A stretch of 64,000 nucleotides of DNA from AC-32 sp963719275 (GTDB taxonomy: Bacteria; Actinomycetota; Thermoleophilia; Gaiellales; Gaiellaceae), in contig CAVRBT010000004.1 of the NCBI GenBank assembly GCA_963719275.1, positions 248,001-312,000 of the forward strand. Reading direction: 5' to 3'. The notes beneath the pieces were generated by a model. It made no database searches, was not told the origin of the DNA, and saw only the letters and a program-made list of their open reading frames with translations. Numbering within the stretch: position 1 is the stretch's first letter; every line of letters starts with the position of its first letter. Both the position numbers and the translations under genes were made by a program. Positions 1 through 7,626 of the stretch are shown here, in pieces.

Positions 1-1679
1 TCGAGGTCTCGGGCGGCGGCGTCTTCGACACCTCGGTGCGCCGCGGCGTGGAGAGCCCATGGGAGCGGATCCGCGCGCTCAACGAGCGAACGGAGACGCC
101 GCTCGCGATGGCGCTGCGCGGCCGCTTTCTCGTCGGGTCGCGCCCGGTCGGGGGCGAGTTCGTGAGCCGTTTCGTCGCTTCGGCCGCCGAGAGCGGGATC
201 GAGGTCTTTCGCCTGCACGATCCGCTGAACGACGTCGAGAACCTGCGCGAAGCGGGCCACGCGATCACCACCGCGGGGAAGGAGTTCGACGCCGGGCTCG
301 TCTTCGGCTCCGGTTACACGAACGAGACGGAGGCGTTGGTCGAGCAGGCGCGCAAGCTCCCGGAGCTCGGGGCTGCGCGCGTGCTGCTGCACGACCCCTC
401 GAGCTCGCTCCAGCCGCAGCGCGCGCAGGAGCTCGTCGGCACCCTGGCCGAGGCGAGTGGGCTGCCTGTCGGCCTCTACTGCCAGGGCGCTGGGGGTAAC
501 GCGCTCGCGGCCGGCCTCGAGGCTGCGCGGGCCGGGGCCGACCTCGTCGCCTGCGCCGTCTACCCGGTCGCGCTCACCGTCCACCGCATCTCGGGCGAGG
601 CGCTCGCGACCGCGCTTGCGGGCCTCGGGCTCGACACCGGGATCGACGTCGACGCCCTCTGGCGCGCGTCGGAGCTCGTCGATGAGCGCATCGGCGACGA
701 GCCGGTCACGCCGCTTGCGCCCAGGATCGCGGTGCGCGCGGCCGAGCACAAGGTTCCACCGGGGCTCGTCGGTGCGCTCGACTCGCAGCTGCGCGCGCTG
801 GCGGCCGGCGACCGGCTCGACGAGGTGCTGGACGAGCTGGCGCGGATCCGCGAGGAGGTCGGTTGGCCGCCGATCGCCTCGCCGATCGGGCAGATCCTCG
901 GCTCGCAAGCGCTCCTGCACGTGCTCTCGGCGAGCCGCTACCAGACCGTCGTCGACGAGCTGCGCGCCCTGATCGAGGGCCGCTACGGGAGCCCGCCGGG
1001 CCCGATCGACGCGACGGTGCAGCGCGCGGTTGCGCTCTCGGGCGGCGCGCCCGAGGAGGAGACGCCGGTCGACCTCGACTCGCTGCGCGACGAGGCCAAG
1101 GGCCTTGCCTCGAGCGAGGAGGAGCTCCTGCTGCTGGCGCTCTTCGGCGAGGAGGCCGAGCCGCTGCTGACCGCGATCCGCGGCCGCGCGAGCGGCGACG
1201 ACAGCCTCACCGCGAGCGGCGTCGACCAGGCGCGCGCCGAGCGGATCCGCGAGATCGTCCGCATCGTCCAGGAGTCCGGGGTCGGCGAGGTTACGATCGA
1301 GGAGGCCGGCATGCGCGTCTCCGTCCGCCGCACCCCCGAGCCGTTCGAGCCACGGCTCGCGCCGCTCGGCGGCGAGGGCGAGAACGAGCTGCCTCCGAAC
1401 CTGCCCGCGGACGGCTTCGTGCGGATCGAGGCCCCGATGGTCGGCGTCTTCTACCGCGCGCCGCAGCCGGGGGCGCCGCCGTTCGTCGAGGAGGGCGAGA
1501 TGGTCGCGCCGGGCCAGACGCTCTGCATTCTCGAGGCGATGAAGCTGATGAACGAGATCAAGGCGGACGCGGCCGGGATCGTGCGCGCGATCCACGTCGG
1601 CAACGCGGAGCCGGTCGAGTTCGGCCAGCTGCTCTTCGAGCTCGAGCCGCTCGGCGCGCAGCCGTTAGACGCGATTTAA
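1..1679 (+). CDS. Carboxyltransferase-like domain fused to biotin carboxyl carrier (AccB-like), 5' partial
   Basis: The frame is open from base 3, so the N-terminus lies outside the window. About 300 residues resemble the carboxyltransferase and conserved-carboxylase parts of pyruvate carboxylase/oxaloacetate decarboxylase (SPWERIR, LNDVENL, HKVPPG, EGRYGSPPG). An AccB-type N-terminal segment follows at about 1237-1350, then a biotinyl domain with the biotinylated lysine in EAMKLM (codon 1542-1544). The family's carbamylated active-site lysine is His here (390-392), and the metal-binding HxH motif is replaced by YCQGAGG (477-497). I infer a biotin carrier for acetyl-CoA carboxylase with a transferase-like domain that is inactive or altered. 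accC begins 11 bases downstream. The domain assignment is firm; its activity is unknown. Confidence 0.85.
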   Translation, partial: EVSGGGVFDTSVRRGVESPWERIRALNERTETPLAMALRGRFLVGSRPVGGEFVSRFVASAAESGIEVFRLHDPLNDVENLREAGHAITTAGKEFDAGLVFGSGYTNETEALVEQARKLPELGAARVLLHDPSSSLQPQRAQELVGTLAEASGLPVGLYCQGAGGNALAAGLEAARAGADLVACAVYPVALTVHRISGEALATALAGLGLDTGIDVDALWRASELVDERIGDEPVTPLAPRIAVRAAEHKVPPGLVGALDSQLRALAAGDRLDEVLDELARIREEVGWPPIASPIGQILGSQALLHVLSASRYQTVVDELRALIEGRYGSPPGPIDATVQRAVALSGGAPEEETPVDLDSLRDEAKGLASSEEELLLLALFGEEAEPLLTAIRGRASGDDSLTASGVDQARAERIREIVRIVQESGVGEVTIEEAGMRVSVRRTPEPFEPRLAPLGGEGENELPPNLPADGFVRIEAPMVGVFYRAPQPGAPPFVEEGEMVAPGQTLCILEAMKLMNEIKADAAGIVRAIHVGNAEPVEFGQLLFELEPLGAQPLDAI

Positions 1680-1690
1680 GGGGCCCGCTG

Positions 1691-3046
1691 ATGTTCAAGC
1701 GCGTACTGGTGGCGAACCGCGGCGAGATCGCCGTCCGCGTGATCCGCGCACTGCACGAGAACGACGTCGAGGCCGTCGCCGTCTACTCCACCGCCGATGC
1801 CGAGGCGCTGCACGTGCGTCTCGCGGACCGAGCTGTCTGCGTCGGCCCTCCCGCAGCGACCGAGAGCTACCTGAAGATCCCGTCGCTCGTCGCTGCGGCC
1901 ACCACCACCGGTTGCGAGGCGGTGCACCCCGGCTACGGCTTCCTCTCCGAGAACCCCGCCTTCGTCGAGGCCTGTGTGGACAACGACCTCGTCTTCGTCG
2001 GCCCGGACGCGGACGTGATGGCGCGAATGGGCGACAAGGTGCAGGCGAAGATCGAGATGCGCGAGGCGGGCGTGCCGCTCGTGCCGGGCACCGAGGGGTC
2101 GACGAGCGTCGAGGATGCGCGCGTCGCAGCGGCCGACGTGGGCTACCCGGTGCTGCTGAAGGCCACGGCCGGCGGAGGCGGCAGGGGCATGCGCCTCGTC
2201 CGCGACCCGGACCAGCTCGAGTCCGCCTTCGGGACCGCCTCGATGGAGGCGGAGGCCGCGTTCGGCGACGGCAGCCTGTACCTCGAGAAGGCGGTGTCGC
2301 CTGCACGGCACGTCGAGATCCAGGTGCTCGCGGACGGGCAGGGCGGCGTGCTGACGCTCGGCGAGCGCGAGTGCTCGATCCAGCGGCGCCACCAGAAGCT
2401 GATCGAGGAGTCGCCGTCGCCTGCGCTCGATCCCGAGACGCGGGAAGCGATGGAGGCCGCCGCCGAGCGCGCCTGCCACGCGATCGGCTACCGCAACGCC
2501 GGCACGTTCGAGTTCCTGCTCGGGCCAGACCGCTCGTTCTACTTCATCGAGCTGAACGCGCGGCTCCAGGTCGAGCACCCGGTGACGGAGATGGTCGCGG
2601 GCATCGACCTGGTGCGAGAACAGCTGCGGGTCGCGGCCGGCGAGGGGCTCGAGCAGCGCGGCCGGACCGAGCGCCGCGGGCACGCGATCGAGATCCGGCT
2701 GAACGCCGAGGACCCGCGCAACGACTTCGCGCCCGCCCCGGGGCGCGTGACGCGCTTCCGCCCGCCGCTCGGACCGGGTGTGCGGCTCGACACGCACCTC
2801 GAGGAGGGCTACCTCGTGCCTCCGCAGTACGACTCGCTGCTCGGCAAGCTGGTCGTCTGGGACGAGACCCGGCCGCAAGCCATCGAGCGGGGGCTGCGCG
2901 CGCTCGGTGAACTCGTGCTCGAGGGCGTGCCGACGACGCGCGAGCTCGCGATCGACATCCTCCGCAGCGAGGAGTTCGGCAGCGGGCGGTACTCGACCGA
3001 CTACCTCGCCGAGGCGACCGACCGGCTGCCGGCGATGGCCGGGTAG
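1691..3046 (+). CDS. accC: Biotin carboxylase AccC
   Basis: This is the ATP-dependent biotin carboxylase subunit of acetyl-CoA carboxylase, which carboxylates the biotin of the carrier encoded just upstream to begin malonyl-CoA synthesis. The 451-residue length is typical. It has the N-terminal fold (MFKRVLVANRGEIAVRVIR), the glycine-rich ATP-grasp loop GGGGRGM, the ELNARLQVEHPVTE stretch that contributes metal and substrate ligands, and a C-terminal biotin-carboxylase domain (GRVTRFRPP onward). The start is an ATG 11 bases after the preceding stop. Its position between the biotin carrier and the Asp23-like gene matches the accB-accC-yqhY-nusB order known from Bacillus. Confidence 0.97.
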   Translation: MFKRVLVANRGEIAVRVIRALHENDVEAVAVYSTADAEALHVRLADRAVCVGPPAATESYLKIPSLVAAATTTGCEAVHPGYGFLSENPAFVEACVDNDLVFVGPDADVMARMGDKVQAKIEMREAGVPLVPGTEGSTSVEDARVAAADVGYPVLLKATAGGGGRGMRLVRDPDQLESAFGTASMEAEAAFGDGSLYLEKAVSPARHVEIQVLADGQGGVLTLGERECSIQRRHQKLIEESPSPALDPETREAMEAAAERACHAIGYRNAGTFEFLLGPDRSFYFIELNARLQVEHPVTEMVAGIDLVREQLRVAAGEGLEQRGRTERRGHAIEIRLNAEDPRNDFAPAPGRVTRFRPPLGPGVRLDTHLEEGYLVPPQYDSLLGKLVVWDETRPQAIERGLRALGELVLEGVPTTRELAIDILRSEEFGSGRYSTDYLAEATDRLPAMAG

Positions 3047-3056
3047 TGCCCCTCAG

Positions 3057-3362
3057 GTGACGGAGCCGCTCGTCTTCCGCGGTGCTGCCGGCTCGGTGAC
3101 GGTCACAGCCGCGGCGCTCTCGCAACTGGTCGCACAGGCCGTCTCCTCGGTCGACGGGGCGCGGCTGCGGCGCCCGAGGCGCGGCCTCGAGATCCGGCAC
3201 GCCGACGGCGGCGGCTCGGTCACGCTCGAGCTCTCGGTTCGTCACGGCGCGGTGATGCCCGAGGTCGCGCGTGCCGTGCAGGAGCGCGTCGCGGAGGTGC
3301 TGGCGCGGACGAGCGGGCTCGAGGTCGAGCGCGTGGACGTCGAGATCGAGGAAATCGCGTGA
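3057..3362 (+). CDS. Asp23/Gls24 family protein
   Basis: A 101-residue protein of the Asp23/Gls24 (YqhY) family, soluble proteins linked in Firmicutes to envelope stress and to control of acetyl-CoA carboxylase. Visible family features are the FRGAAGSVTVTAAAL beginning and a C-terminal amphipathic helix (VARAVQERVAEVL) followed by LEVERVDVEIEEIA. The GTG start at 3057 lies 10 bases after the accC stop, and the end overlaps the nusB GTG start by four bases (GTGA), so the genes are probably translationally coupled. Placement between accC and nusB is the conserved context of YqhY. No function in this organism can be read from the sequence. Confidence 0.85.
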   Translation: MTEPLVFRGAAGSVTVTAAALSQLVAQAVSSVDGARLRRPRRGLEIRHADGGGSVTLELSVRHGAVMPEVARAVQERVAEVLARTSGLEVERVDVEIEEIA

Positions 3363-3733
3363 GTCGTCGGGCCGACCGCCGGACAACGCTCGTCTTGCTC
3401 TACCAATGGGATGTGACCGGGCAGGAGCTGGCGTCGCTGTTCGAGGGCGACGTTCCGCAGTTCTCGCAGGCCCTTGCCGAGGCCGTGGTCGAGCGGCACG
3501 AGGAGCTCGATGCACGCATCACCGCGGCCGCCGACGACTGGACCGCCGACCGGCTTGGTGCGCTCGAGCGCAACATCCTGCGGATGGCGATTCTCGAGCT
3601 CGACCGCGGCGAGATCCCCGTGGAGGTGGCGATCGACGAGGCCGTCTCGCTCGCCAAGCGCTACTCCTCGGAGGACGCGGGCCGTCTCGTCAACGGCATA
3701 CTCGGCCGGATCGTGAAGGACAGGGCAGCATGA
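3359..3733 (+). CDS. nusB: Transcription antitermination factor NusB
   Basis: NusB binds boxA RNA with NusE/S10 and takes part in antitermination of rRNA transcription. At 124 residues it is slightly shorter than the usual 130-150. The family signature is clear: LVLLYQWDVTG near the N-terminus, ADRLGALERNILRMAILEL in the middle and PVEVAIDEAVSLAKRYSSED toward the end. It starts with GTG inside the stop of the Asp23-like gene. The last 31 bases of the gene, through its ATGA, are repeated twice more downstream (see the tandem repeat), so the original junction with the next gene was probably a direct ATGA stop/start overlap. Confidence 0.95.
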   Translation: MSRRADRRTTLVLLYQWDVTGQELASLFEGDVPQFSQALAEAVVERHEELDARITAAADDWTADRLGALERNILRMAILELDRGEIPVEVAIDEAVSLAKRYSSEDAGRLVNGILGRIVKDRAA

Positions 3734-3956
3734 CGCGTTGCTTTCCGGCCGAGTTTGGAACGGCCGCGCCGGCAAAAGCCGGCACGACCTCCAGAGCGGC
3801 ATCGCGAGCGATGCCGCGGCCGGATCGTGAAGGGCAGGGCAGCATGACGCGTTGCTTTCCGGCCGAGTTTGGAACGGCCGCGCCGGCAGAGCCGGCACGA
3901 CCTCCAGAGCGGCATCGCGAGCGATGCCGCGGCCGGATCGTGAAAGAGCAGGCGGC
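3703..3956 (+). repeat. Tandem 113/114-base repeat containing the nusB 3' end and two hairpins per unit
   Basis: Units begin at 3703, 3817 and 3930 (the third partial). Each carries the end of nusB through CAGCATGA. The two complete units then carry hairpin B (GCCGGC-AAAA-GCCGGC, 3768-3783; loop shortened in unit 2) and hairpin A (GGCATCGC-GA-GCGATGCC, 3798-3815). The last unit runs into the ATG of the XseB-like gene. The units differ by only a few bases, so the duplication is recent or homogenised. The hairpin pair belongs to a dispersed family also seen near 36.6, 41.4, 51.3, 62.4 and 63.6 kb. Confidence 0.9.
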
Positions 3957-4142
3957 ATGAGTGGCGCCGAGGAGCGGCTCAAGAACGCGGAGCAGCTGCT
4001 CGACCGGCTCGAGCGCACGCGCGCGCGGCTCGAGGAGACGAAGGACCCCGATGAGGCGATCGAGGTGCTGACGGAGCTCTCGGAGATCGCCAAGGAGGTC
4101 GAGACACAGCTGCAGCAGGCCAAGCGGGAGGCGGAATCGTGA
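3957..4142 (+). CDS. Exodeoxyribonuclease VII small subunit-like protein (XseB-like)
   Basis: A 61-residue, highly charged all-helical protein. Its DEAIEVLTELSEIAKEVETQ segment resembles the XseB core (EEALxLxEEGxxLxxxCxxxL), and its place between nusB and a polyprenyl synthase is where xseB lies in Bacillus (nusB-folD-xseA-xseB-ispA). The ATG at 3957 is chosen because an upstream extension would be encoded by the tandem repeat. The end overlaps the next GTG start by four bases. No xseA (large subunit) is adjacent, so Exo VII activity would need a catalytic subunit elsewhere. The assignment rests on length, composition and context and is moderate. Confidence 0.6.
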   Translation: MSGAEERLKNAEQLLDRLERTRARLEETKDPDEAIEVLTELSEIAKEVETQLQQAKREAES

Positions 4143-4909
4143 ACACGCCCGAGGAGCTGCGCACGCTCGTCGAGTCGTATCTCGCCGACCTGGCGCTGAC
4201 CCCTGAGGTCGGCGGCCTCGACGCCTCGATGCGCTACGCGCTCGAGGGCGGCGGCAAGCGCGTCCGGCCCGTGCTGTGCCTTGCGACCGCGGAGGCGGCG
4301 GGCGTCGAGCCCGAGGCCGCGCTGCCGGCCGCTGCGGCGCTCGAGCTCGTGCACTCGTTCTCCCTCGTCCACGACGACCTGCCGGCACTCGACGACGACG
4401 AGGTGCGGCGCGGGCGGCCGAGCACCTGGGCCCAGCACGGCGAGGCGGTCGCAATCCTCGCCGGCGACGCCCTGCTCGCAGAGGCGGTGCGGCTGGCGCT
4501 CTCGTACCCGTCACCGGCCGTCGCGCGCGAGCTCGTCCAGGCGACGCTCGGGATGATCGGCGGCCAGTACCTCGACATCACGGGCGGCGGGGAGGACCTC
4601 GCCGCGCTGCACCGGCTGAAGACGGGGTGCCTCTTCTCGGCGTCGGTGGCCTGTGCGCTGTGGGTCGCCGAAGTGTCCGAGGGCGAGCAGAAGCCCTGGC
4701 GTGCCTTCGCGGACGAGGTCGGGCTGCTCTTCCAGATCGTCGACGACATCCTCGACGAGGACGGCTACCTGCTCGAGCACGGGGCCGAGGGAGCCCGCGT
4801 GCTCGCGGACGAGGCGGCGGAGCGCGCACAGGCGCAGCTGGCGGAGATCGACGCCGACACGTCCGTATTGGCGGGGATCGTCGCCGGCCTCGCCGCCCGA
4901 ACTTCCTGA
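4139..4909 (+). CDS. Polyprenyl (farnesyl/geranylgeranyl) diphosphate synthase, IspA-like
   Basis: A trans-isoprenyl diphosphate synthase that condenses isopentenyl diphosphate with allylic diphosphates. It shows GGGKRVRPVLCLA, the first aspartate-rich motif (LVHDDLPALDDDEVRRGRP) and the second (FQIVDDILDE). At 256 residues it is 35-45 shorter than usual. Just after the second aspartate-rich motif the region that normally carries GKxxGxD and the K(S/T)TY lysine is missing (DILDEDGYLLEHG), a deletion of about 20 residues. Start GTG at 4139, coupled to the XseB-like stop. Product chain length cannot be predicted. Activity is plausible, but the missing lysine loop is a caution. Confidence 0.85.
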   Translation: MNTPEELRTLVESYLADLALTPEVGGLDASMRYALEGGGKRVRPVLCLATAEAAGVEPEAALPAAAALELVHSFSLVHDDLPALDDDEVRRGRPSTWAQHGEAVAILAGDALLAEAVRLALSYPSPAVARELVQATLGMIGGQYLDITGGGEDLAALHRLKTGCLFSASVACALWVAEVSEGEQKPWRAFADEVGLLFQIVDDILDEDGYLLEHGAEGARVLADEAAERAQAQLAEIDADTSVLAGIVAGLAARTS

Positions 4910-5878
4910 GTGGTCCGGCTCAGCAACGACAACGCCAAGCTCGTTCCGCGCACAGCCTTCGACGGACCGGAGCTCTGCTTCGAGTTCCCGGGCCTGGAGA
5001 TCGGCGTCGCCGAATACGACGAGGGGCCGACCGGGTGCACCGTCTTCACGTTCCAGGAAGGCGCCGCGGCGTCGATCGACGTGCGCGGCGGCTCGCCCGG
5101 CGTCACCGGCGCGGGATACGACCTCGTCCACGCGATCTGCCTCGCCGGCGGGTCGGCCTACGGGCTCGAGGCGACGGCCGGGGTCGCGGCCGAGCTCTTC
5201 GCGCGGCGGGAGTACCGCACCGGATGGCTCGACATCCCGCTCGTCGCCGGCGCGATCGTCTTCGACTGGGGGCGTCGCGACAACGCCGTCTACCCGGACA
5301 AGGAGCTGGGCAGGGCAGCGCTGCGGGCGGCACGGCCCGGTGTGTTCCCGCTCGGTGCGCGCGGGGCGGGATGCTCCGCCACGGCCGGGAAGCTCTTCGC
5401 TCTCGACGAGGGTGAGCCGGCGGGGCAGGGCGCGGCATTCCGCCGCATCGGCGAGACGAGGCTCGCGGTCTTCGTCGTCGTCAACGCGGTGGGGGCGATC
5501 GTGGATCGCGACGGCAACGTCGTGCGCGGACACTACGACGCGAAGACCGGCCTGCGGCGAAAGCTGGTGCCGGGGGTGGAGGAACGGCTCGCCGGCGGGT
5601 TGCCGGTGCGGCCGCCGCCAGGAAACACCACGCTCACGGTCGTGGGGACGAACCTTCGGCTCGATTCGCGGCAGCTGCGGACGCTCGGGCGCCAGGTGCA
5701 CGCCTCGATGGCGCGCGCGATCCAGCCCTTCCACGCGCTGGAGGACGGCGACGTGCTCTTCGCCGTCACCACGGGCGCCGTCGAGAGCGATCCGCTGCTC
5801 GACACGACGGCGCTGGGCGTCGTCGCCTCGGAGCTCGCCTGGGACGCACTGCTCTCGGTCGCGGCCGAGACCGCGTGA
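4910..5878 (+). CDS. P1 family peptidase (DmpA/L-aminopeptidase-D-esterase-like)
   Basis: A self-processing N-terminal-nucleophile hydrolase of the P1/DmpA family, 322 residues. Known members cleave the precursor in front of a Ser/Thr that becomes the nucleophile; here the site is expected at GNTTLTVVGTN, with a Thr nucleophile. Other family stretches are GPTGCTVF, GGSAYGLEA and, near the end, DTTALGVVASELAWDA. The GTG start directly follows the ispA-like stop, and the end overlaps the tlyA start by four bases. The natural substrate is unknown; relatives release N-terminal residues from peptides or amides. No signal peptide is visible, so it is probably cytoplasmic. Confidence 0.88.
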   Translation: MVRLSNDNAKLVPRTAFDGPELCFEFPGLEIGVAEYDEGPTGCTVFTFQEGAAASIDVRGGSPGVTGAGYDLVHAICLAGGSAYGLEATAGVAAELFARREYRTGWLDIPLVAGAIVFDWGRRDNAVYPDKELGRAALRAARPGVFPLGARGAGCSATAGKLFALDEGEPAGQGAAFRRIGETRLAVFVVVNAVGAIVDRDGNVVRGHYDAKTGLRRKLVPGVEERLAGGLPVRPPPGNTTLTVVGTNLRLDSRQLRTLGRQVHASMARAIQPFHALEDGDVLFAVTTGAVESDPLLDTTALGVVASELAWDALLSVAAETA

Positions 5879-6636
5879 AGAAGCGATTGGACGTGCTGCT
5901 CGTCGAGCGCGGGCTCGCGGAGAGCCGCGCGCAGGCGCAGGCGCTCGTGCTGGCCGGTCGCGTGCCGGGCTACGAGAAGGCGGGGCAGCAGGTCGACGAG
6001 TCGGCCGAGCTGGCGGTGACGGAGCCGCCGCGGTACGTCTCGCGGGGGGGCGAAAAGCTCGCGCACGCGCTCGACGCGTTCGGCGTCGACTCTGACGGGC
6101 GCGACTGCCTCGACGTCGGCGCCTCGACCGGCGGCTTTACCGACGTGCTCCTGCAGCGCGGCGCCGCGCGGGTAGTCGCGCTGGACGTGGGCTACGGGCA
6201 GCTGCACCCGCGTATCCGCGACGACCCGCGCGTGACGGTGCTCGAGCGGCTGAACGTGCGCGAGCTGCGGGAGCTGCCGTTCGCGCCCGAGCTCGTCGTC
6301 TGCGACGTCTCGTTCATCAGCGTGCGGACGGCGCTGCCGTCTGCGCTCGAGCTCGCGGCGCCGGATTGGAAGGCCGTCGTGCTCGTGAAGCCGCAGTTCG
6401 AGGCGGCGCGTGGAGAGGCCCGGCGGGGCGTCGTGCGCGACCGCGAGGTCTGGCGGCGCGTGCTGCGCGAGGTGGCCGAGGAAGCGGCGGCGTGGGGAGC
6501 GGAGTTGCGCGGCGTCGTAGACTCCGGCCTGCCCGGCCCGAAGGGGAACCGCGAGTTCTTCCTGCACCTCGTGCAGCGCGAGCGGCCGGAGATTCCCGAT
6601 GAGCTCCAGCACTGGATCGACGAAGCGACGGCCTGA
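5875..6636 (+). CDS. tlyA: TlyA family rRNA (cytidine-2'-O)-methyltransferase
   Basis: An N-terminal S4 RNA-binding domain (KKRLDVLLVERGLAESRAQA) precedes a FtsJ-like SAM methyltransferase domain (CLDVGASTGGFTDVLLQRGA for SAM binding, VVCDVSFIS and VVLVKPQFE). TlyA proteins methylate 2'-hydroxyls of cytidines in rRNA and influence capreomycin sensitivity. The 253-residue length fits. It starts at a GTG overlapping the upstream stop. Order tlyA-nadK-recN is conserved in Mycobacterium as well as in this window. Confidence 0.93.
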   Translation: MKKRLDVLLVERGLAESRAQAQALVLAGRVPGYEKAGQQVDESAELAVTEPPRYVSRGGEKLAHALDAFGVDSDGRDCLDVGASTGGFTDVLLQRGAARVVALDVGYGQLHPRIRDDPRVTVLERLNVRELRELPFAPELVVCDVSFISVRTALPSALELAAPDWKAVVLVKPQFEAARGEARRGVVRDREVWRRVLREVAEEAAAWGAELRGVVDSGLPGPKGNREFFLHLVQRERPEIPDELQHWIDEATA

Positions 6637-6637
6637 G

Positions 6638-7459
6638 GTGCGGCGGGCGGCCGTGATCACGCTCGGCCAGGCCGGGAGCGTGAAGGAACCGCTCGAGCGT
6701 CTGCGCGCGCTTGCGCAGAAGCGCAGCGTCGAGCTCGTGCTGCCCGAGGAGGAGGTCGCGAAGCACGGCGACGGAGCGGCCGGCGACGTGACCTCGGCCG
6801 ATCTGGCCGTTGTGCTTGGTGGCGACGGGACGATGCTCCGCGCGCTGAAGACGTTCCTCGGGACGGCGGTGCCGGTCTTCGGCGTCAACTTCGGGCGTGT
6901 CGGCTTCCTGGCTTCGGCCGGGGCCGAGGAGCTCGAGGCCGGCGTCGGGCGTGCGTTCGCGGGGGAGTTCGAGGTCGTCGAGCTGCCGGCGCTGGAGGCT
7001 TCGGCGGGCGGCGGAGGCTGGCAGGCGGTCAACGACGTCGTCGTCACGAGCTCGACGCTCGGCCGGATGATCGAGCTCGGGTGGGCGATCGGCGGCGAGG
7101 ATCTCGGGGCCTTGCCGTGCGACGGGCTGATCTGCTCGACGCCGTCTGGTTCGACGGCGTACAACCTCTCGAACGGCGGGCCCGTGCTGGTGTGGGGCCT
7201 GGACGCGATGGCGTTGACGTTCGTCGCGCCGCACTCGCTGCACGCGCGGCCGCTCGTCGTCCCGCGCGGGCGGGCGCTCACGGCGACGAACCGGACGACG
7301 GACGTCGGGGCGACGGTGCTCGCCGACGGACACCCGGTGCACGAGCTGGCGCCCGGCGACCAGGTGGAGGCGCGGCTCTCCGAGCAGCGGAGCTTGCTCG
7401 CGACGCTCCCAGAGGAGACCTTCTTCACGCGCTACCGGCGCACGTTCGTCGCCGAGTGA
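6638..7459 (+). CDS. nadK: NAD kinase
   Basis: Phosphorylates NAD+ to NADP+. Diagnostic motifs are VVLGGDGTMLRAL (GGDGT), GVNFGRVGFLAS, NDVVVTS and GLICSTPSGSTAYNLSNGGP. The start is taken as GTG 6638, one base after the tlyA stop, giving 273 residues. An in-frame ATG at 6599 would overlap tlyA by 38 bases and add a low-complexity Ser/Thr stretch, so it is less likely. Soluble, cytoplasmic. Confidence 0.94.
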   Translation: MRRAAVITLGQAGSVKEPLERLRALAQKRSVELVLPEEEVAKHGDGAAGDVTSADLAVVLGGDGTMLRALKTFLGTAVPVFGVNFGRVGFLASAGAEELEAGVGRAFAGEFEVVELPALEASAGGGGWQAVNDVVVTSSTLGRMIELGWAIGGEDLGALPCDGLICSTPSGSTAYNLSNGGPVLVWGLDAMALTFVAPHSLHARPLVVPRGRALTATNRTTDVGATVLADGHPVHELAPGDQVEARLSEQRSLLATLPEETFFTRYRRTFVAE

Positions 7460-7614
7460 AAAGGCACGCAATCGTCACACTCCCGTCACACACTCGTGCG
7501 CTGACGGCCGGTACCGTCCCTAACCCCCACCCACCCAGGGGTGCGCGCGTGAACAGAAGGGGCGGCGCCGGCACGCGGCTCTTTCTGCCGGTCGCCGCGC
7601 AGGCCGAGCGGACG

Positions 7615-7620
7615 TAGCAT
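7615..7620 (+). promoter_or_regulatory. -10 element of recN (leaderless)
   Basis: TAGCAT ends six bases before the recN GTG with no Shine-Dalgarno between, so transcription should begin at or next to the start codon. The 167-base nadK-recN gap otherwise shows only C-rich sequence with no clear -35 or LexA box. Confidence 0.55.
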
Positions 7621-7626
7621 CCAGGC

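Noticed and set aside
3703..3956. Tandem repeats considered as a CRISPR array
   Set aside because: Units are contiguous with no unique spacers, include gene sequence and have only two to three copies.
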